Translations under genes and position numbers: made by a program | Notes under the pieces: model-generated | The model's input: only the letters and a program-made list of their open reading frames with translations | Told to the model about the DNA's origin: nothing | Databases searched by the model: none | Assembly: GCF_016031625.1 (NCBI RefSeq) | Contig: NZ_JACCHP010000008.1 | Span: 1 to 64,000, forward strand | Source of the DNA: Bradyrhizobium agreste | Lineage (GTDB): Bacteria; Pseudomonadota; Alphaproteobacteria; Rhizobiales; Xanthobacteraceae | DNA length: 64,000 nucleotides | Reading direction: 5' to 3' | Shown: positions 27,377 to 36,893 of the stretch, one piece after another | Numbering within the stretch: position 1 is the first letter of the stretch | Layout: the number at the start of each line of letters is the position of its first letter

Positions 27377-28102
27377 CTATTTGGCAAACCCTTGGCCGAA
27401 CTTGTAATTGAGCCGTGCCGTGATGAGATCGACGTCCTGGTGGACGCGATCGGCAGCAACGGCCGCTGGGAAGCTTACGTTGCTGCGCTGCATGAACAAG
27501 TGGGTATACTCGACGCCAGCTGACCAGCTGGGCGCGAGGCTGACTTCGGCACCGGCGCCCAGCGCGCCACCCCAACGCACATCATTGTCTTTGGCAATCT
27601 CGGTGCCAGTAGCCACCGAGTTCAGGTGATAGGTGTTGCTGGTGACCGCAGCACCGCCCTTGGCGTACAGCAGCACGGCATTGAACGCGTAGCCAAGTTG
27701 GCCGGTGAGCAGACCGAATGCATCTGTCTTGGTGCCAATGGTGTCTGCTGGGAAGGCGGTGCTGACATTGGAGCCGCTGAAGTCGGCCCAATTGCCCTGG
27801 CCTTCGATCCCGTAGACCATGTTGAAGATGTGCCAACGATAGCCAATCTGACCGCCAATGGTACCGCCAGTCGAATTATGGCAACCCTCGGGTGTGACTC
27901 CATTGAAATCCCAGCAGTTGCGGCTCGTTCCCCAGCCGCCATTGACACCGATATAGTAGCCGGACCAATCGATGATCGGAGCTGCGACCGGCAGCGGTGG
28001 CGCCTTGACCTGGACGGGCTGCCTGGCCAAGTCCGCGCCGAATGCGGGAGCGGCTGCACTGAGTGCGCCGATGCTTGCGGTCAGAATCAGAAAATTCTTC
28101 AT
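27377..28102 (-). CDS. Outer-membrane beta-barrel protein (Omp25/Omp31-like)
   Basis: 241 residues, start ATG 28102 with AAGGAAC ribosome site. Signal peptide MKNFLILTASIGALSAAAPAFGA, then the family's WSGYYIGVNGGWG strand, GGTIGGQIGYRW, GLLTGQLGYAFNAVLLYAKGG, and a last strand LNYKFGQGFAK that ends in a lysine two residues after Phe. It is an eight-stranded barrel of the Rhizobiales major surface-protein type. The CWDF...EGCHN insertion has two Cys that could form a loop disulfide. Function is structural or adhesive; the exact role is unknown. Confidence 0.9.
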   Translation of the reverse strand: MKNFLILTASIGALSAAAPAFGADLARQPVQVKAPPLPVAAPIIDWSGYYIGVNGGWGTSRNCWDFNGVTPEGCHNSTGGTIGGQIGYRWHIFNMVYGIEGQGNWADFSGSNVSTAFPADTIGTKTDAFGLLTGQLGYAFNAVLLYAKGGAAVTSNTYHLNSVATGTEIAKDNDVRWGGALGAGAEVSLAPSWSAGVEYTHLFMQRSNVSFPAAVAADRVHQDVDLITARLNYKFGQGFAK

Positions 28103-28864
28103 TCGAGTGTCGTTCCTTTCGGTGCTCCCCGGCGCCGTGCGTTTAGCAACATGATCGCGAATTGCTGTAACTGCCGCACCACATGTCTTCGAAAGAAATG
28201 GGTCGAATCGCACGCCGCGTCAGATTGTGGATCGCGCAACGTGCCATGCACTGCCTCGGCCAAATGCTGCGGCCTGGCCGCTTCGCGCAGATGATTCTTT
28301 GAATGCGATCCGTTCGTGATGGCCTGTGATGGGACGTAATGCTGCGAGTGCTTGGCTCCATCTGTCGCTAACTAGCGACAAGGCCCGTCTGCGCCAACCT
28401 GCCCCGTGCATGCTCGCTGTTCAGAGAGTTCGGCAAATGAAGACCGCTGATCGAAGACGCGTCTCGGGCGCTCTAGCTCATTCTTCCGGCAGGAGGGTCG
28501 TCCTGCCGCTCGCAATCGTGGGCGATGCGGCGATGATCGATCACAGGTCTGGATCGCTTTGGCTCCAGACCAATCATAAGTGCAGCACGATGTTGCTCAA
28601 CCTCGACCCCCGATCGACGGTTGTCAAGAAGCTGATGCGGCCGTGCTTGACGCGGCGCTTGCCTGAAGTTGCGCAACCGTCCCATCGCCGACTTGCTCTG
28701 GGTTCCAGGTTACTGGTCTGGGGTCACCAGAAGAGCTGCGTAGGCAACAGTCGTCGCGAACGTGCTCGTCGCTGAACATGAGTGGAGGAAGGTCAGCTCG
28801 ACCACGCTCTGCCCCGGTGTTTTCCCGTCGCATAAGGTCCCCAAGAGCCTTAACGAAGCTGATC
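28103..28864. other. Intergenic, nothing recognised
   Basis: Small overlapping frames only. No promoter motif of the kinds found elsewhere in this window was seen. Confidence 0.45.
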
Positions 28865-29128
28865 CTATATGGCAGTAGAGGTGCATTGCTCCGCCGACAG
28901 CGCCAGTTCAGCCCGCAAGCTGCGGATCGCGTCGTTTGCCAGATTCAAAGTATTCCGTTCGCCCTTCCTTATCGAAGACTCAAGGAAAGTGTGCAACCGG
29001 CTATGGAGGACCGTCTTGGGATTATGCGCCAGCAACGGATCCTTCTCAACAAAGCGCCAGGCCTTGTCAAATGCGACGCTCACGATAGCATCTGTCGTCT
29101 GCACTTGCTCGGGTAAGAACTGATCCAC
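28865..29128 (-). CDS. Small conserved rhizobial protein of unknown function
   Basis: 87 residues from the GTG at 29128, chosen because GGAG precedes it by 7 bp and the protein then begins DQFLPEQVQT, the N-terminus I associate with this family of short proteins in symbiosis regions. The core IVSVAFDKAWRFVEKDPLLAH is a single amphipathic segment and the C-terminal half is helical. The open frame reaches 29239 but the extra residues look unrelated. Cytosolic; function unknown. Confidence 0.6.
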   Translation of the reverse strand: MDQFLPEQVQTTDAIVSVAFDKAWRFVEKDPLLAHNPKTVLHSRLHTFLESSIRKGERNTLNLANDAIRSLRAELALSAEQCTSTAI

Positions 29129-29803
29129 CTCAACACTCCACGACGTCCTGATACAAGGAAGTACCTTGGCAAAAGCTAACCGAGAGCCTGTGGCTTGTCC
29201 CAGCAAGTAAGACATCAGAGCGGCAGGACGCTCGGACACCGAGCTGCTCTCGGTGCTTCAATGAATTTATAGATGTTTGTTGAAGTTCCGATGACCCCGC
29301 GGTCGTATCGTCAGGCGCAATTCGAATAATTTTGAAGCGGCGTTGTTCGCGCGGCTTCGTTGCCGCAGTGCTCTTGTTGCTCGGCATCGGTCAATAATTG
29401 TGGCTCTTCCTGCAATCGGAAAATCGGCGCATGCCAATCACGACTAGAGCCGAACACAATGAAAATGGATCGTTCCGCTCCTTTTGCAGTCTCAAGCTAG
29501 AAGCGCTTCTGGAAGCGTGTGGCGTTTTCCGAACACTGCCTGTTTGCTTTCTGACATGTGTCCGCGGCCCTTCGTCCTTTGCTCGGCCCTGCGCGGGCCT
29601 CATGCTTTCGGTGCAGGCTGCAGCTTTCGAGCATGGGGACAAACAGTTGCGATATGGAAAAGCCAGCGCAACGGGCGCGCTTACGTGACGGCGGGCCCAT
29701 AAACGCCAAGTCGTCGATCCCTGGTGCGTACGGCCGTAGCAGTCAGCCCAGCGATAAACTTTCGACAAGCGCGCCATCAACAGCAGAAAAGGCAAATGAA
29801 ATC
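29129..29803. other. Intergenic, weak small frame at 29130-29387 (minus)
   Basis: The minus frame starting at 29387 opens MPSNKSTAATKPREQRRFKIIRIAPDD, plausible as the N-terminus of a basic peptide (quoted range spans two halves, MPSNKSTAATK and PREQRRFKIIRIAPDD). The rest of that frame is not convincing. Nothing else seen. Confidence 0.35.
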
Positions 29804-30181
29804 TCAATCCGCTGCTGAACGTGACAGAATTAATTTCGCGATCTTCATTTGGTTGGCGGGAGTTCGGAGCACTGCCGGTAGTGCTGCCACGGCCTGATCG
29901 AGAAGGCGTCCCAAAACCTGAAGGTCTTCGGGGTAGTAGACGCCACGCTCTCGCGACAGTCGCGTCGTTCGCCGGTCGCTGGCGCGGCCCCCGGTTCTGG
30001 TATCGCCTAGCTGGACGAGCTCCACTTCCGCCGTAATCATTTGGTTTGTGAGTGCGTTTAGCAGTCGGATCGCTTCGAGCTCGTTGCCTTTTTCGCGTAT
30101 GAGTGCGGCCACGATGTCGAGTTGCAGGTCGATGCGTTCCTCGAGGTCCTCTGCGCGTGAATTGGAAGGGTCAAGTTCCAC
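29804..30181 (-). CDS. Small helical protein of unknown function (paralogue of 36118-36327)
   Basis: 125 residues, GTG start at 30181 behind TTTGGAGCAACACC, a strong ribosome site. Two helical parts: residues 8-55 (EERIDLQLDIVAALIREKGN, AIRLLNALTNQMITAEVEL) and 80-125 (YYPEDLQVLGRLLDQAVAAL, KIAKLILSRSA). The second part aligns with the 69-residue product at 36118-36327 (PEELSALGNLYDSAVTALPP, AIAKLILERTA), so this is a family in this island. No signal peptide or membrane segment. The 16 bases TTGGAGCAACACCGTG around its start also surround the fixA start codon at 56026. Confidence 0.6.
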   Translation of the reverse strand: MELDPSNSRAEDLEERIDLQLDIVAALIREKGNELEAIRLLNALTNQMITAEVELVQLGDTRTGGRASDRRTTRLSRERGVYYPEDLQVLGRLLDQAVAALPAVLRTPANQMKIAKLILSRSAAD

Positions 30182-32253
30182 GGTGTTGCTCCAAAGTAGT
30201 TAAATGCAGGCAGTAGGCTGATTAACGGTTGTGGCACACGGCGATAGAACGAATGGCTGCGGCACAAGGCAAGGTGCGCACGTACGGTCGCCAAAGGCAG
30301 AGAGTGGCAGGCATGTGCCGCGAAACGACTGCAAGTCGGAATCGACGGTATAGAGCGCTGCGAACTGCTTGTAGATGGCCCGTCATTTGATTGGAGCGTC
30401 GAGCCGGTCCAGCGCGTTGGGCAGTGGCAGTGACTCCAGCCAGCGGGGACTTCGCTGGATGACGGCAACTCGAGAAGCAAGGCCCAGACTGCTGCGGGAT
30501 TGCTTGTCGCCTGACGTAGCCATCTCGACGTAACCGGAGGCCTCGCCAGACAAGGGATAGCCGCTCGGGATATGGTCGAAGAGCGCCGGCGCATAGAATG
30601 AGATAAGGGTGCGTGAGTCTGTAGGAAGTGGGTGTGGGGCCGGCCCGCCGTCGAAGACTGAGCACGCGAGCAGAGTGAGAATCCGCGATCACACGAGGTA
30701 TGGGCGTGGGCTGTAAGATCGCGAGGCTGGTCTCATCACGCCGATCGACATCAGTGCCTCGTCCTGGCCAGAGGATATGTGGCTTGCACTTAGCATGGTG
30801 CGATAGCTGACCGCACTGCTGTGTTTGAAGGCCGCGACAGCGGCTGATTGTCGACGCTGCCCGCCTGGTCAGGGCGAAAAGTCCAGCCCGCACCGGTGTA
30901 GAGGGCAGTTCGCCTGCCCGAATTCTATGCTGCGCACGCATTTACTTTGGCCAAGCAGTGTGCGTGAGAGCTGATCTTCTTGGAGGGCTTTAGTAAGATT
31001 GCAAAAGGGGAGGCGACAGCGCGATAAATTGCGCGCCAGACGTTGCGATTGGCCATCCAACTGGATTTGCGCCGCACGCGCCTCGATTCCAAAGATTGAT
31101 GGGTGTCGTTGGGGATGCAGCCACGAGAAGCTTGAATCGGCCTGCGACTACGCTGAAAACAAAAAGGATCCATGGTCACACGACATTCGTGAAATGTGCT
31201 TTCCGGAAACCGGCGATCGACTTATGGGTATTTGGCTGAAATTGGTAAAATCGAAAGTGTTGATGGGAAGCATCCAGTTCGTGGATCGCGTACGCGAGTA
31301 ATCTCATCGCCTACATCGAAAATGGATTTTTTGGTCTTTTCCCGCTGTCTTGGTTCAGTGAGTTTATGAGCCTTTAGGCGAGCCTGGCTGATTCGTTGAT
31401 GACCGGCCATGATAGAGAAGAGAAGCAATCGCAGCGAATACCTCTAAATTGGCATCCAGATGTCACGAGGGTCCCGCAAAAACTCCAGTGATCCGCGTAA
31501 GCCGAAGAGAAGGCCATGGAATCTCGACGGCGACTATCCACCAGCTCCGGCCTCCCGCAGATACTCCGCAGATACAGGATGACCCCGAGCAATCGCTGGC
31601 CTTCATTGAAAAGGCCCGCGAGATCGAATCGGACGAAGAGCGTCCGCCTGCGGATGAGTTGATAAAGGCTCGCAAACACTCCCTAAGCCAAAGCTCGCTC
31701 CCAAATAGAACGGCCAGGGCGGATCAGATATCGCCGGTTTTCTGCAGTAATAACGTGTGCCGGACTACCCTCAACCATGAGCGCCCGCGGCTTCCGATCT
31801 GAGAAGTTGATAGGCCAATCGAGCGTCAGGCTCATCTGTTGTCTGCCGCTACTTGAACGCCAATTACAAGCGTGCCGCCGGTTGGCGCATATAGGTGAGG
31901 TCCCCCTGATGCGGCTGCGTTGCTCGATGTAGGTATCACTATAGCGAAGGTTTCCAACGTCGCCCCCCGACAATCTTGCAGTTGCCGACGTAGACGGCAC
32001 AGCCCCCGGTTCGCCCATGCCGACAGTCCATTGCGTAAAGCGCGCTCACAACGAAGAATTCTCTTCGAAAGCAGAGTGTCATGTGCCGAAGTAGGAAGAA
32101 GCGCAGTCAGAAAAAGTGAATGCTTGATCGCTGCCATTGAGGCTGACGATCGCTTTCGCTTGCAGCGCAAACGACAACCAAAATCGCAACCGGCTTCGGA
32201 TAACCTCAATGCGCCGGTCTCCTTGCCAAGCATATGATTTCCCAATGTAGACA
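30182..32253. other. Two-kilobase region with no intact gene recognised
   Basis: Frames on both strands are short and overlap. One fragment is worth noting: from ATG 31460 a reading frame starts MSRGSRKNSSDPRKPKRRPW and, after a shift, another frame reads DDPEQSLAFIEKAREIESDEE near 31580-31640. This resembles a small hypothetical protein common in Bradyrhizobium and is probably a frameshifted copy. The rest shows nothing. Confidence 0.4.
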
Positions 32254-33285
32254 TTAGCCACCAAAGCCATCGAGAATTTCAGCCTTGATTGCGGTTGCCG
32301 TGTACAGGGAGATCTCCAGCGGAAGGTTTCCAAATGCAAGCTGGCAAAGCAAGTAGTTGGCACCTGCCTCTTCCATCTGCTGAAGAAGAAGCTGCCGGAC
32401 CGAAGCTGGCGTTCCAACGACACACAATTCGCTCTCAAGTGCTGCATCGAAGGTCAGCGGAAGAGCGGGCGGCGTCGGAATGGCATTCAGGTCGTAAAGA
32501 AACTTGAAGCTCTCCAGCCATCGTCCATACGCAGTTTTGGCCGCCGCATGAGCGTCTTGGTCAGACTTAGCAATTACGACCATGCGGGCCAGGCCGAGAA
32601 ATGACTCGCGGCCTTGTCCTACTGTATCGTGAGCTCGATGGGAGCGGTAGGCGTCCGTAACTTTCCGGACAACAGAGGCGGGGCCTATGCACGCCAGATT
32701 GGCGCCATTTGCAGCGGCCCACTGCGCCGACTCAGCCCGATTGCTCGCGATCCAGGTCGGCGGATATGGACGTTGATGAGGCCTCAACATCAAGGGCACC
32801 TCGCGCAACTGAAAGTGGTGTCCCTGATAACATAGCGTATGTCCCTTCAGCGCAATATTCAGGATTTCACTGGCTTCCGTATAACGGCTTGGTGCGGCAT
32901 CCGCACTGAGGCCGAAATAACCCCATTCAATCGGCTGGGAGCCGCGGCCTATCCCGACCTCGAGCCTGCCGCCGCTCAATTGGTCAAGCATGCAGATCTC
33001 TTCGAATGCGCGCAATGGATGATAAAGGTTGAGCAACAGGACGAGCGGACCAAAGCGCAATTGCCGGGTGCGCTGCGCGAGGCTTGATAGAAACAGGTTC
33101 GGCGAGGGCGCTCTGCCATGAGGCGTGCAGTGGTGTTCGGCCAGGTGATAAGCGTAGAAGCCCAGAGAATCACAGACCTCCGCCAGCTTGAGACGATCTT
33201 CATATTGCCGTGCGGCATCTCGACCATCGTCATCCAAATGGTCGAAAATGCCGCACGTTAGTCTTGAAGGAAGGCCAGTCCTCAC
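32254..33285 (-). CDS. LLM-class flavin-dependent monooxygenase (luciferase-like)
   Basis: 343 residues with a GTG start at 33285 behind GGAG. The TIM-barrel family motifs are present: AEHHCTPHGRAPSPN near residue 49, RLEVGIGRGSQPIEWGYFG near 108, and the FMN-linked WIASNRAESAQWAAANG near 175. Such enzymes use FMNH2 and O2 to oxidise small organic substrates. The substrate is unknown. The gene follows the binding-protein gene on the same strand with a 550-bp gap; if both are in one regulon, the substrate could be the imported ligand, but that is conjecture. Confidence 0.88.
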   Translation of the reverse strand: MRTGLPSRLTCGIFDHLDDDGRDAARQYEDRLKLAEVCDSLGFYAYHLAEHHCTPHGRAPSPNLFLSSLAQRTRQLRFGPLVLLLNLYHPLRAFEEICMLDQLSGGRLEVGIGRGSQPIEWGYFGLSADAAPSRYTEASEILNIALKGHTLCYQGHHFQLREVPLMLRPHQRPYPPTWIASNRAESAQWAAANGANLACIGPASVVRKVTDAYRSHRAHDTVGQGRESFLGLARMVVIAKSDQDAHAAAKTAYGRWLESFKFLYDLNAIPTPPALPLTFDAALESELCVVGTPASVRQLLLQQMEEAGANYLLCQLAFGNLPLEISLYTATAIKAEILDGFGG

Positions 33286-33836
33286 TCGATCAATCTCCGA
33301 TTATGGGCGGGCGGTGAGCCCTGGTTGCTTCATGCCGTCGCGTTCAAACAGGTGTTGTTCGGCATTTGACGGCTTAGGACGTTTCTCTTTGCGTGGATCT
33401 GAGGTTGCACGTGTGATTGGGTCACGAGAATGCGTAGATGGCGCAGTTACTTTGAAAGAGATGGCGAGGCGCCTCCACACCGAGCATGTGCTCGACCAGA
33501 AGCATCGTTAGCTTCGCGTTCTCCTCTTCCTGGGCCTCACCCAACGCTTGGCCGCAGAAATGTCCATGCCCGAACCTAGCACAATTGTAGATGGCCGTTT
33601 CAGAGGTCATGTGCCCGCGAGCCGGATCAGCGCGACAGGGCTACTATTTGTCTATGGTCGGACGCAGCGTCTCCTTCAGATCGACATCAGGTAGCCCTGC
33701 GAGGGCTGCAGCGAACGCGACGAACGCTACGAAAGCTGCAAGAATAAGAGAGCTTGCGAGTATCGCTGCTCCAACCTCCTGAGGGCGTCTCATCATCCGT
33801 GTCACTTTGGGTTTGGAGAGACGGCGTTGACGCCAG
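33286..33836. other. Intergenic with a possible 62-codon frame (minus, 33422-33610)
   Basis: The frame reads GQALGEAQEEENAKLTMLLVEHML in its middle (here given as GQALGEAQEEENAKL and TMLLVEHML), like the last helix of ferritin-like DUF892 proteins. It is too short for the family, so I suspect a remnant. Confidence 0.35.
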
Positions 33837-34949
33837 TCAGTTCTGCTCGACAGTTTCAACACGGCCGTCGCGCCAGCGGTAAACCAGAAAACCAGGAACC
33901 GCATTGTCTCCCTTTGTATCGAACCGGACTGGCCCAATCACGGTATCGATCGCCCGTGAACGAAGGGCGGTGGCGACGCGCGCAGCATTGAGCGAGCCGG
34001 TCCGGTTCACCGCCTCTGCCCATGCTTGCACGGCGGCATAGGCGTAAAGCGTGTAGCCTTCAGCGGACAGGTTGGAAGCGTTGAGTCCGGCGACCACGCC
34101 GGCCGCATTGGCATTCCTGGCGGGCTCCGGCATGAAGGTAAACAACGTGCCATTTCCAGCGGTGCTGGTAATGGCCCAGAATTCAGAGGTCATCAACGGA
34201 TCGTTCGCCATGACGATGAGGCCCGCTCCTGCCTCTGATGCCTGGCGTACAAACAAGCCAATTTCGGTATGATAGCCGCCGATATAGACGACGCGCACCC
34301 CATCCTGTTTTATTCTTGAGACCAGCGCCCTGTAATCCTTTTCGCCGGCTACGTAGCTTTGCCGAATAACTTGTTCACCGAACCTCTGAAGCTGTGCCTC
34401 AACCACGTCGGCAATACCCTTGCCTGCGGTGCTCTTGTCGTCGAGCACTGCGATCTTGGCGTTAGGGTGGTTCCTGTGAATGTACTCAGCGGCAGCGGTG
34501 CCCTGTTGGTCGTCGCGGCCGCAGATCCGAAAGACGGTCTGAAGGCCTCGTTCTGTTAGCTGAGGATTTGTCGAGCCAGGGGAGACCTGAACGATGCCTG
34601 CTTCGGCGTAGATGTCGGAGGCCGGGATCGACGAAGAGGAACAAAAATGGCCAATGACCAACCGTACTCGCTCTGTTGTGATCTTATTCGCGACTGCGAC
34701 AGCTTGCTTCGGGTCGCAGGCGTCGTCGGCGACACTCATAATCACTCTGGTATCGGGAAGTAGGCCCGAAGCGTTCAACGCCTCGACCGCCGCAGCCGCA
34801 CCGTCGCGCATTTGCAAGCCGAACGCAGCGCTGCTTCCGCTCATTGGGCCAGCCACGGCAATCTTGATTTCGGAGCCGCGCGCAGCCGAGGCGAGGGCGC
34901 AGAAGAGAAGCGCTGCACTCGCAGCAGAAGCGTAATGCCCATTTAACAT
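33837..34949 (-). CDS. Periplasmic binding protein for branched-chain amino acid-type ABC transporter
   Basis: 370 residues from the ATG at 34949, preceded by GGGAG; the open frame continues to 35030. Signal peptide MLNGHYASAASAALLFCALASAARG, then the LivJ-type fold: IKIAVAGPMSGSSAAFGLQM, AVANKITTERVRLVIGHFCS, VSPGSTNPQLTERG, FRICGRDDQQG and KIAVLDDKSTAGKG. It captures amino acids, amides or aromatic acids for an ABC permease. No permease or ATPase genes are adjacent, so it either uses a transporter elsewhere or has a sensing role. The promoter is a near copy of the nolA operator, which suggests NolA control. Confidence 0.9.
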   Translation of the reverse strand: MLNGHYASAASAALLFCALASAARGSEIKIAVAGPMSGSSAAFGLQMRDGAAAAVEALNASGLLPDTRVIMSVADDACDPKQAVAVANKITTERVRLVIGHFCSSSSIPASDIYAEAGIVQVSPGSTNPQLTERGLQTVFRICGRDDQQGTAAAEYIHRNHPNAKIAVLDDKSTAGKGIADVVEAQLQRFGEQVIRQSYVAGEKDYRALVSRIKQDGVRVVYIGGYHTEIGLFVRQASEAGAGLIVMANDPLMTSEFWAITSTAGNGTLFTFMPEPARNANAAGVVAGLNASNLSAEGYTLYAYAAVQAWAEAVNRTGSLNAARVATALRSRAIDTVIGPVRFDTKGDNAVPGFLVYRWRDGRVETVEQN

Positions 34950-35071
34950 TGTAGAGCTCCCAATGCTCACCTGAAGTGAAACGCCAGCAGCTGTGATCAG
35001 AGGTGCCTGCACGTCGAGGCTGTCTGCCAAGCGAAGCTTGCGTTAGGTCGGCCAGATTGCGACCATGGTAG

Positions 35072-35102
35072 AGCCTACAATTTGACGTTACGTGCGGTTC
35101 AA
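35072..35102 (-). promoter_or_regulatory. MerR/NolA-type promoter-operator of the binding-protein gene
   Basis: Minus strand: TTGAAC, 19-bp spacer containing CACGTAACGTCA, then TAGGCT. The long 19-bp spacer is the mark of MerR-activated promoters. The ATG lies about 115 bp beyond the inferred start of transcription. Confidence 0.75.
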
Positions 35103-35282
35103 GCCTCTTTTGAAGGGAGCCTCGATCATGCGTCAGGGAGCGCGGATCGGCGAGGTCATGATGACTGTCCGCTTGAGTCCATAAAATTATCGGCGGCATC
35201 AGAGCCGCCGATCAACCAAGCGTCGTTGCATCTTCAGATTGCCGGGGATCGGCAGTGCCGTGCGGGTCCAGCCATGAGGACG

Positions 35283-35996
35283 TCAATACGGCTGATCCTC
35301 CAACCCGCCAAGGGCGAGATCGAGATATTGCATGAGGCAGGGATCCCAACCAGCCAGGCTACGGGGGGCGCTTAATCGTGCAAGTACCTTCAGGATCATC
35401 GAAACGCGTGTATCGGTGCCGGCGATTTCGCTGATCAGCAGGCGTGCTGCAACTGCGACAGCTTTTGCTCGCTCGCCGCATGGATGCTCGCCCCGATCCA
35501 TACAATCACGCAGGTCGTCGCGGATCCGCCGCCACCGCTCCTCGCGATCTGCAGCTAGCTTGCAGGTGCATCGGGATGTCTGACTACGCGTCTCGACCCG
35601 CGACATGGCATTCAAGGCAGCAGGCAGCTCATCCACACTTACCTGGATCTCGCTGTCGATGGTCATGTTGCGCAGGCGATCTCGCAACAGGGTTGCTCGA
35701 GCTACCTGAAGTTCTATCCGCTCTAGATGCTTGCGCAGCAGGTCGGTGAGTGAGGTCGTGCCCTCCATAGCTTTACGGATCTCGACAAGGGAGAAGCCAA
35801 GCTCACGTAGCGCCCGAATCTGGTGAACCCGTTGGACGCTTTCGCGGTCGTACATCCGGTGGCCGCCGTCAGTACGCTCTGAGGCTGCTAGGAGTCCCGT
35901 ATGTTCATAATGATGCAGCGTGCGTACCGTTACTCCGGTCGCCTCTGCAAGTTCGCCAATGCGCCATCGACGCCTACGTGGTGTAGCTTTGCTCAT
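35283..35996 (-). CDS. nolA: NolA, MerR-type regulator of genotype-specific nodulation
   Basis: 237 residues from the ATG at 35996; the frame opens with TTG at 36011. MerR helix-turn-helix WRIGELAEATGVTVRTLHHYEHTG (given as WRIGELAEATGV and TVRTLHHYEHTG) at residues 10-33, then the wing RMYDRESVQRVHQI, a long dimerisation helix (80-125), and a C-terminal effector domain ending LMQYLDLALGGLEDQPY, which matches NolA of B. japonicum as I remember it. Three cysteine-bearing motifs (SRCTCKL, DCMD, HPCGE) are in the C-terminal half. NolA is known to make shorter forms from internal starts. Its own promoter at 36012-36042 carries the operator, so autoregulation is likely. Order nolA-nodD2-nodD1 is as in B. 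japonicum. Confidence 0.95.
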   Translation of the reverse strand: MSKATPRRRRWRIGELAEATGVTVRTLHHYEHTGLLAASERTDGGHRMYDRESVQRVHQIRALRELGFSLVEIRKAMEGTTSLTDLLRKHLERIELQVARATLLRDRLRNMTIDSEIQVSVDELPAALNAMSRVETRSQTSRCTCKLAADREERWRRIRDDLRDCMDRGEHPCGERAKAVAVAARLLISEIAGTDTRVSMILKVLARLSAPRSLAGWDPCLMQYLDLALGGLEDQPY

Positions 35997-36011
35997 GTTG
36001 TTCAATTTCAA

Positions 36012-36042
36012 AGCCTACAACCTGACGTCACGTATGATTCAA
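36012..36042 (-). promoter_or_regulatory. nolA: MerR-type promoter-operator of nolA
   Basis: Minus strand: TTGAAT, 19-bp spacer with the perfect dyad ACGTGACGTC region (TGACGTCA), then TAGGCT. The -10 box ends 15 bp before the ATG, so the leader is very short. Confidence 0.75.
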
Positions 36043-36117
36043 GCTATTTCAAAGCTCTAGCTGGATCGTCTTCCATTCCAGCGCGAGAGTGGTGACTATC
36101 CTCAGAATGGCGGGGGA

Positions 36118-36327
36118 TCAACCCTGAGGGGAAATGGTGATCAACAAATTCGTCAGGCATGCCAGTTGAGCATCGCCAGCCGCTGTACGCTCCAAGATGA
36201 GTTTGGCGATTGCAGTGCAATTTTCCGGAGTTTGCATCGATGGGGGTAGCGCGGTGACCGCACTATCATAAAGGTTTCCCAGGGCGGAAAGCTCTTCCGG
36301 ATCGAACACGCCGCTGCATTGCTCCAA
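36118..36327 (-). CDS. Small protein, shortened paralogue of the 125-residue protein at 29804-30181
   Basis: 69 residues, TTG start. The product matches the second half of the larger relative (FDPEELSALGNLYDSAVTAL against YYPEDLQVLGRLLDQAVAAL). The 5' end TTGGAGCAA resembles the relative's ribosome-site region, as if an internal deletion had joined leader and 3' half. It could be expressed as a short helical protein or be a remnant. Function unknown. Confidence 0.45.
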   Translation of the reverse strand: MEQCSGVFDPEELSALGNLYDSAVTALPPSMQTPENCTAIAKLILERTAAGDAQLACLTNLLITISPQG

Positions 36328-36893
36328 CGTTCAGCTCCTTGTTTGTCATTGCGTCATGGCAGCGCACGTCGACAAGACGTTTGGCGGCGATAGGGCAAAA
36401 AGAAGTCAGACCCGCGGCGCGGAGCGACGAAGATGCGATGCACTCCAGGCTGATGCGATAGGGCAACACGCGTGCGCGATGCTTGCTTCGGCCGCGCAAG
36501 AGATCGTGGTCATGTGCATGATCGATGACTACCACGCCAACAGCGCGTCGAGGTACGACTTCGAAAATGAAGAACCGTCTCCGCTCGTCGGGAGCCACTA
36601 CTGATTCGGAGAGTTGACGACGACAGCCCAACGCCGATCCTGCTGTATCGAGGCAGGTGCACCCGACGGCCAGGTGCAAGGTACGTCCCTGTCTCTAAAA
36701 GCAGGCTAACGGTCCAGCGGCTGCTCGCACGTCGAGCCTAGTGCAAACGTGCGAAAGACCTACACAACGCCGTCATGATAGCCGTTCGCTACGACGATCT
36801 TTATAGAGCGACCATGTATTCGAGCGTGGCGAGCCTAAATTGTGCGTTGAGACATTCGTTGGGATGTGAGGTTCGCACATCTTGAGATCGTCC
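36328..36893. other. Intergenic between small gene and nodD2 stop
   Basis: No gene recognised on either strand. Confidence 0.5.
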
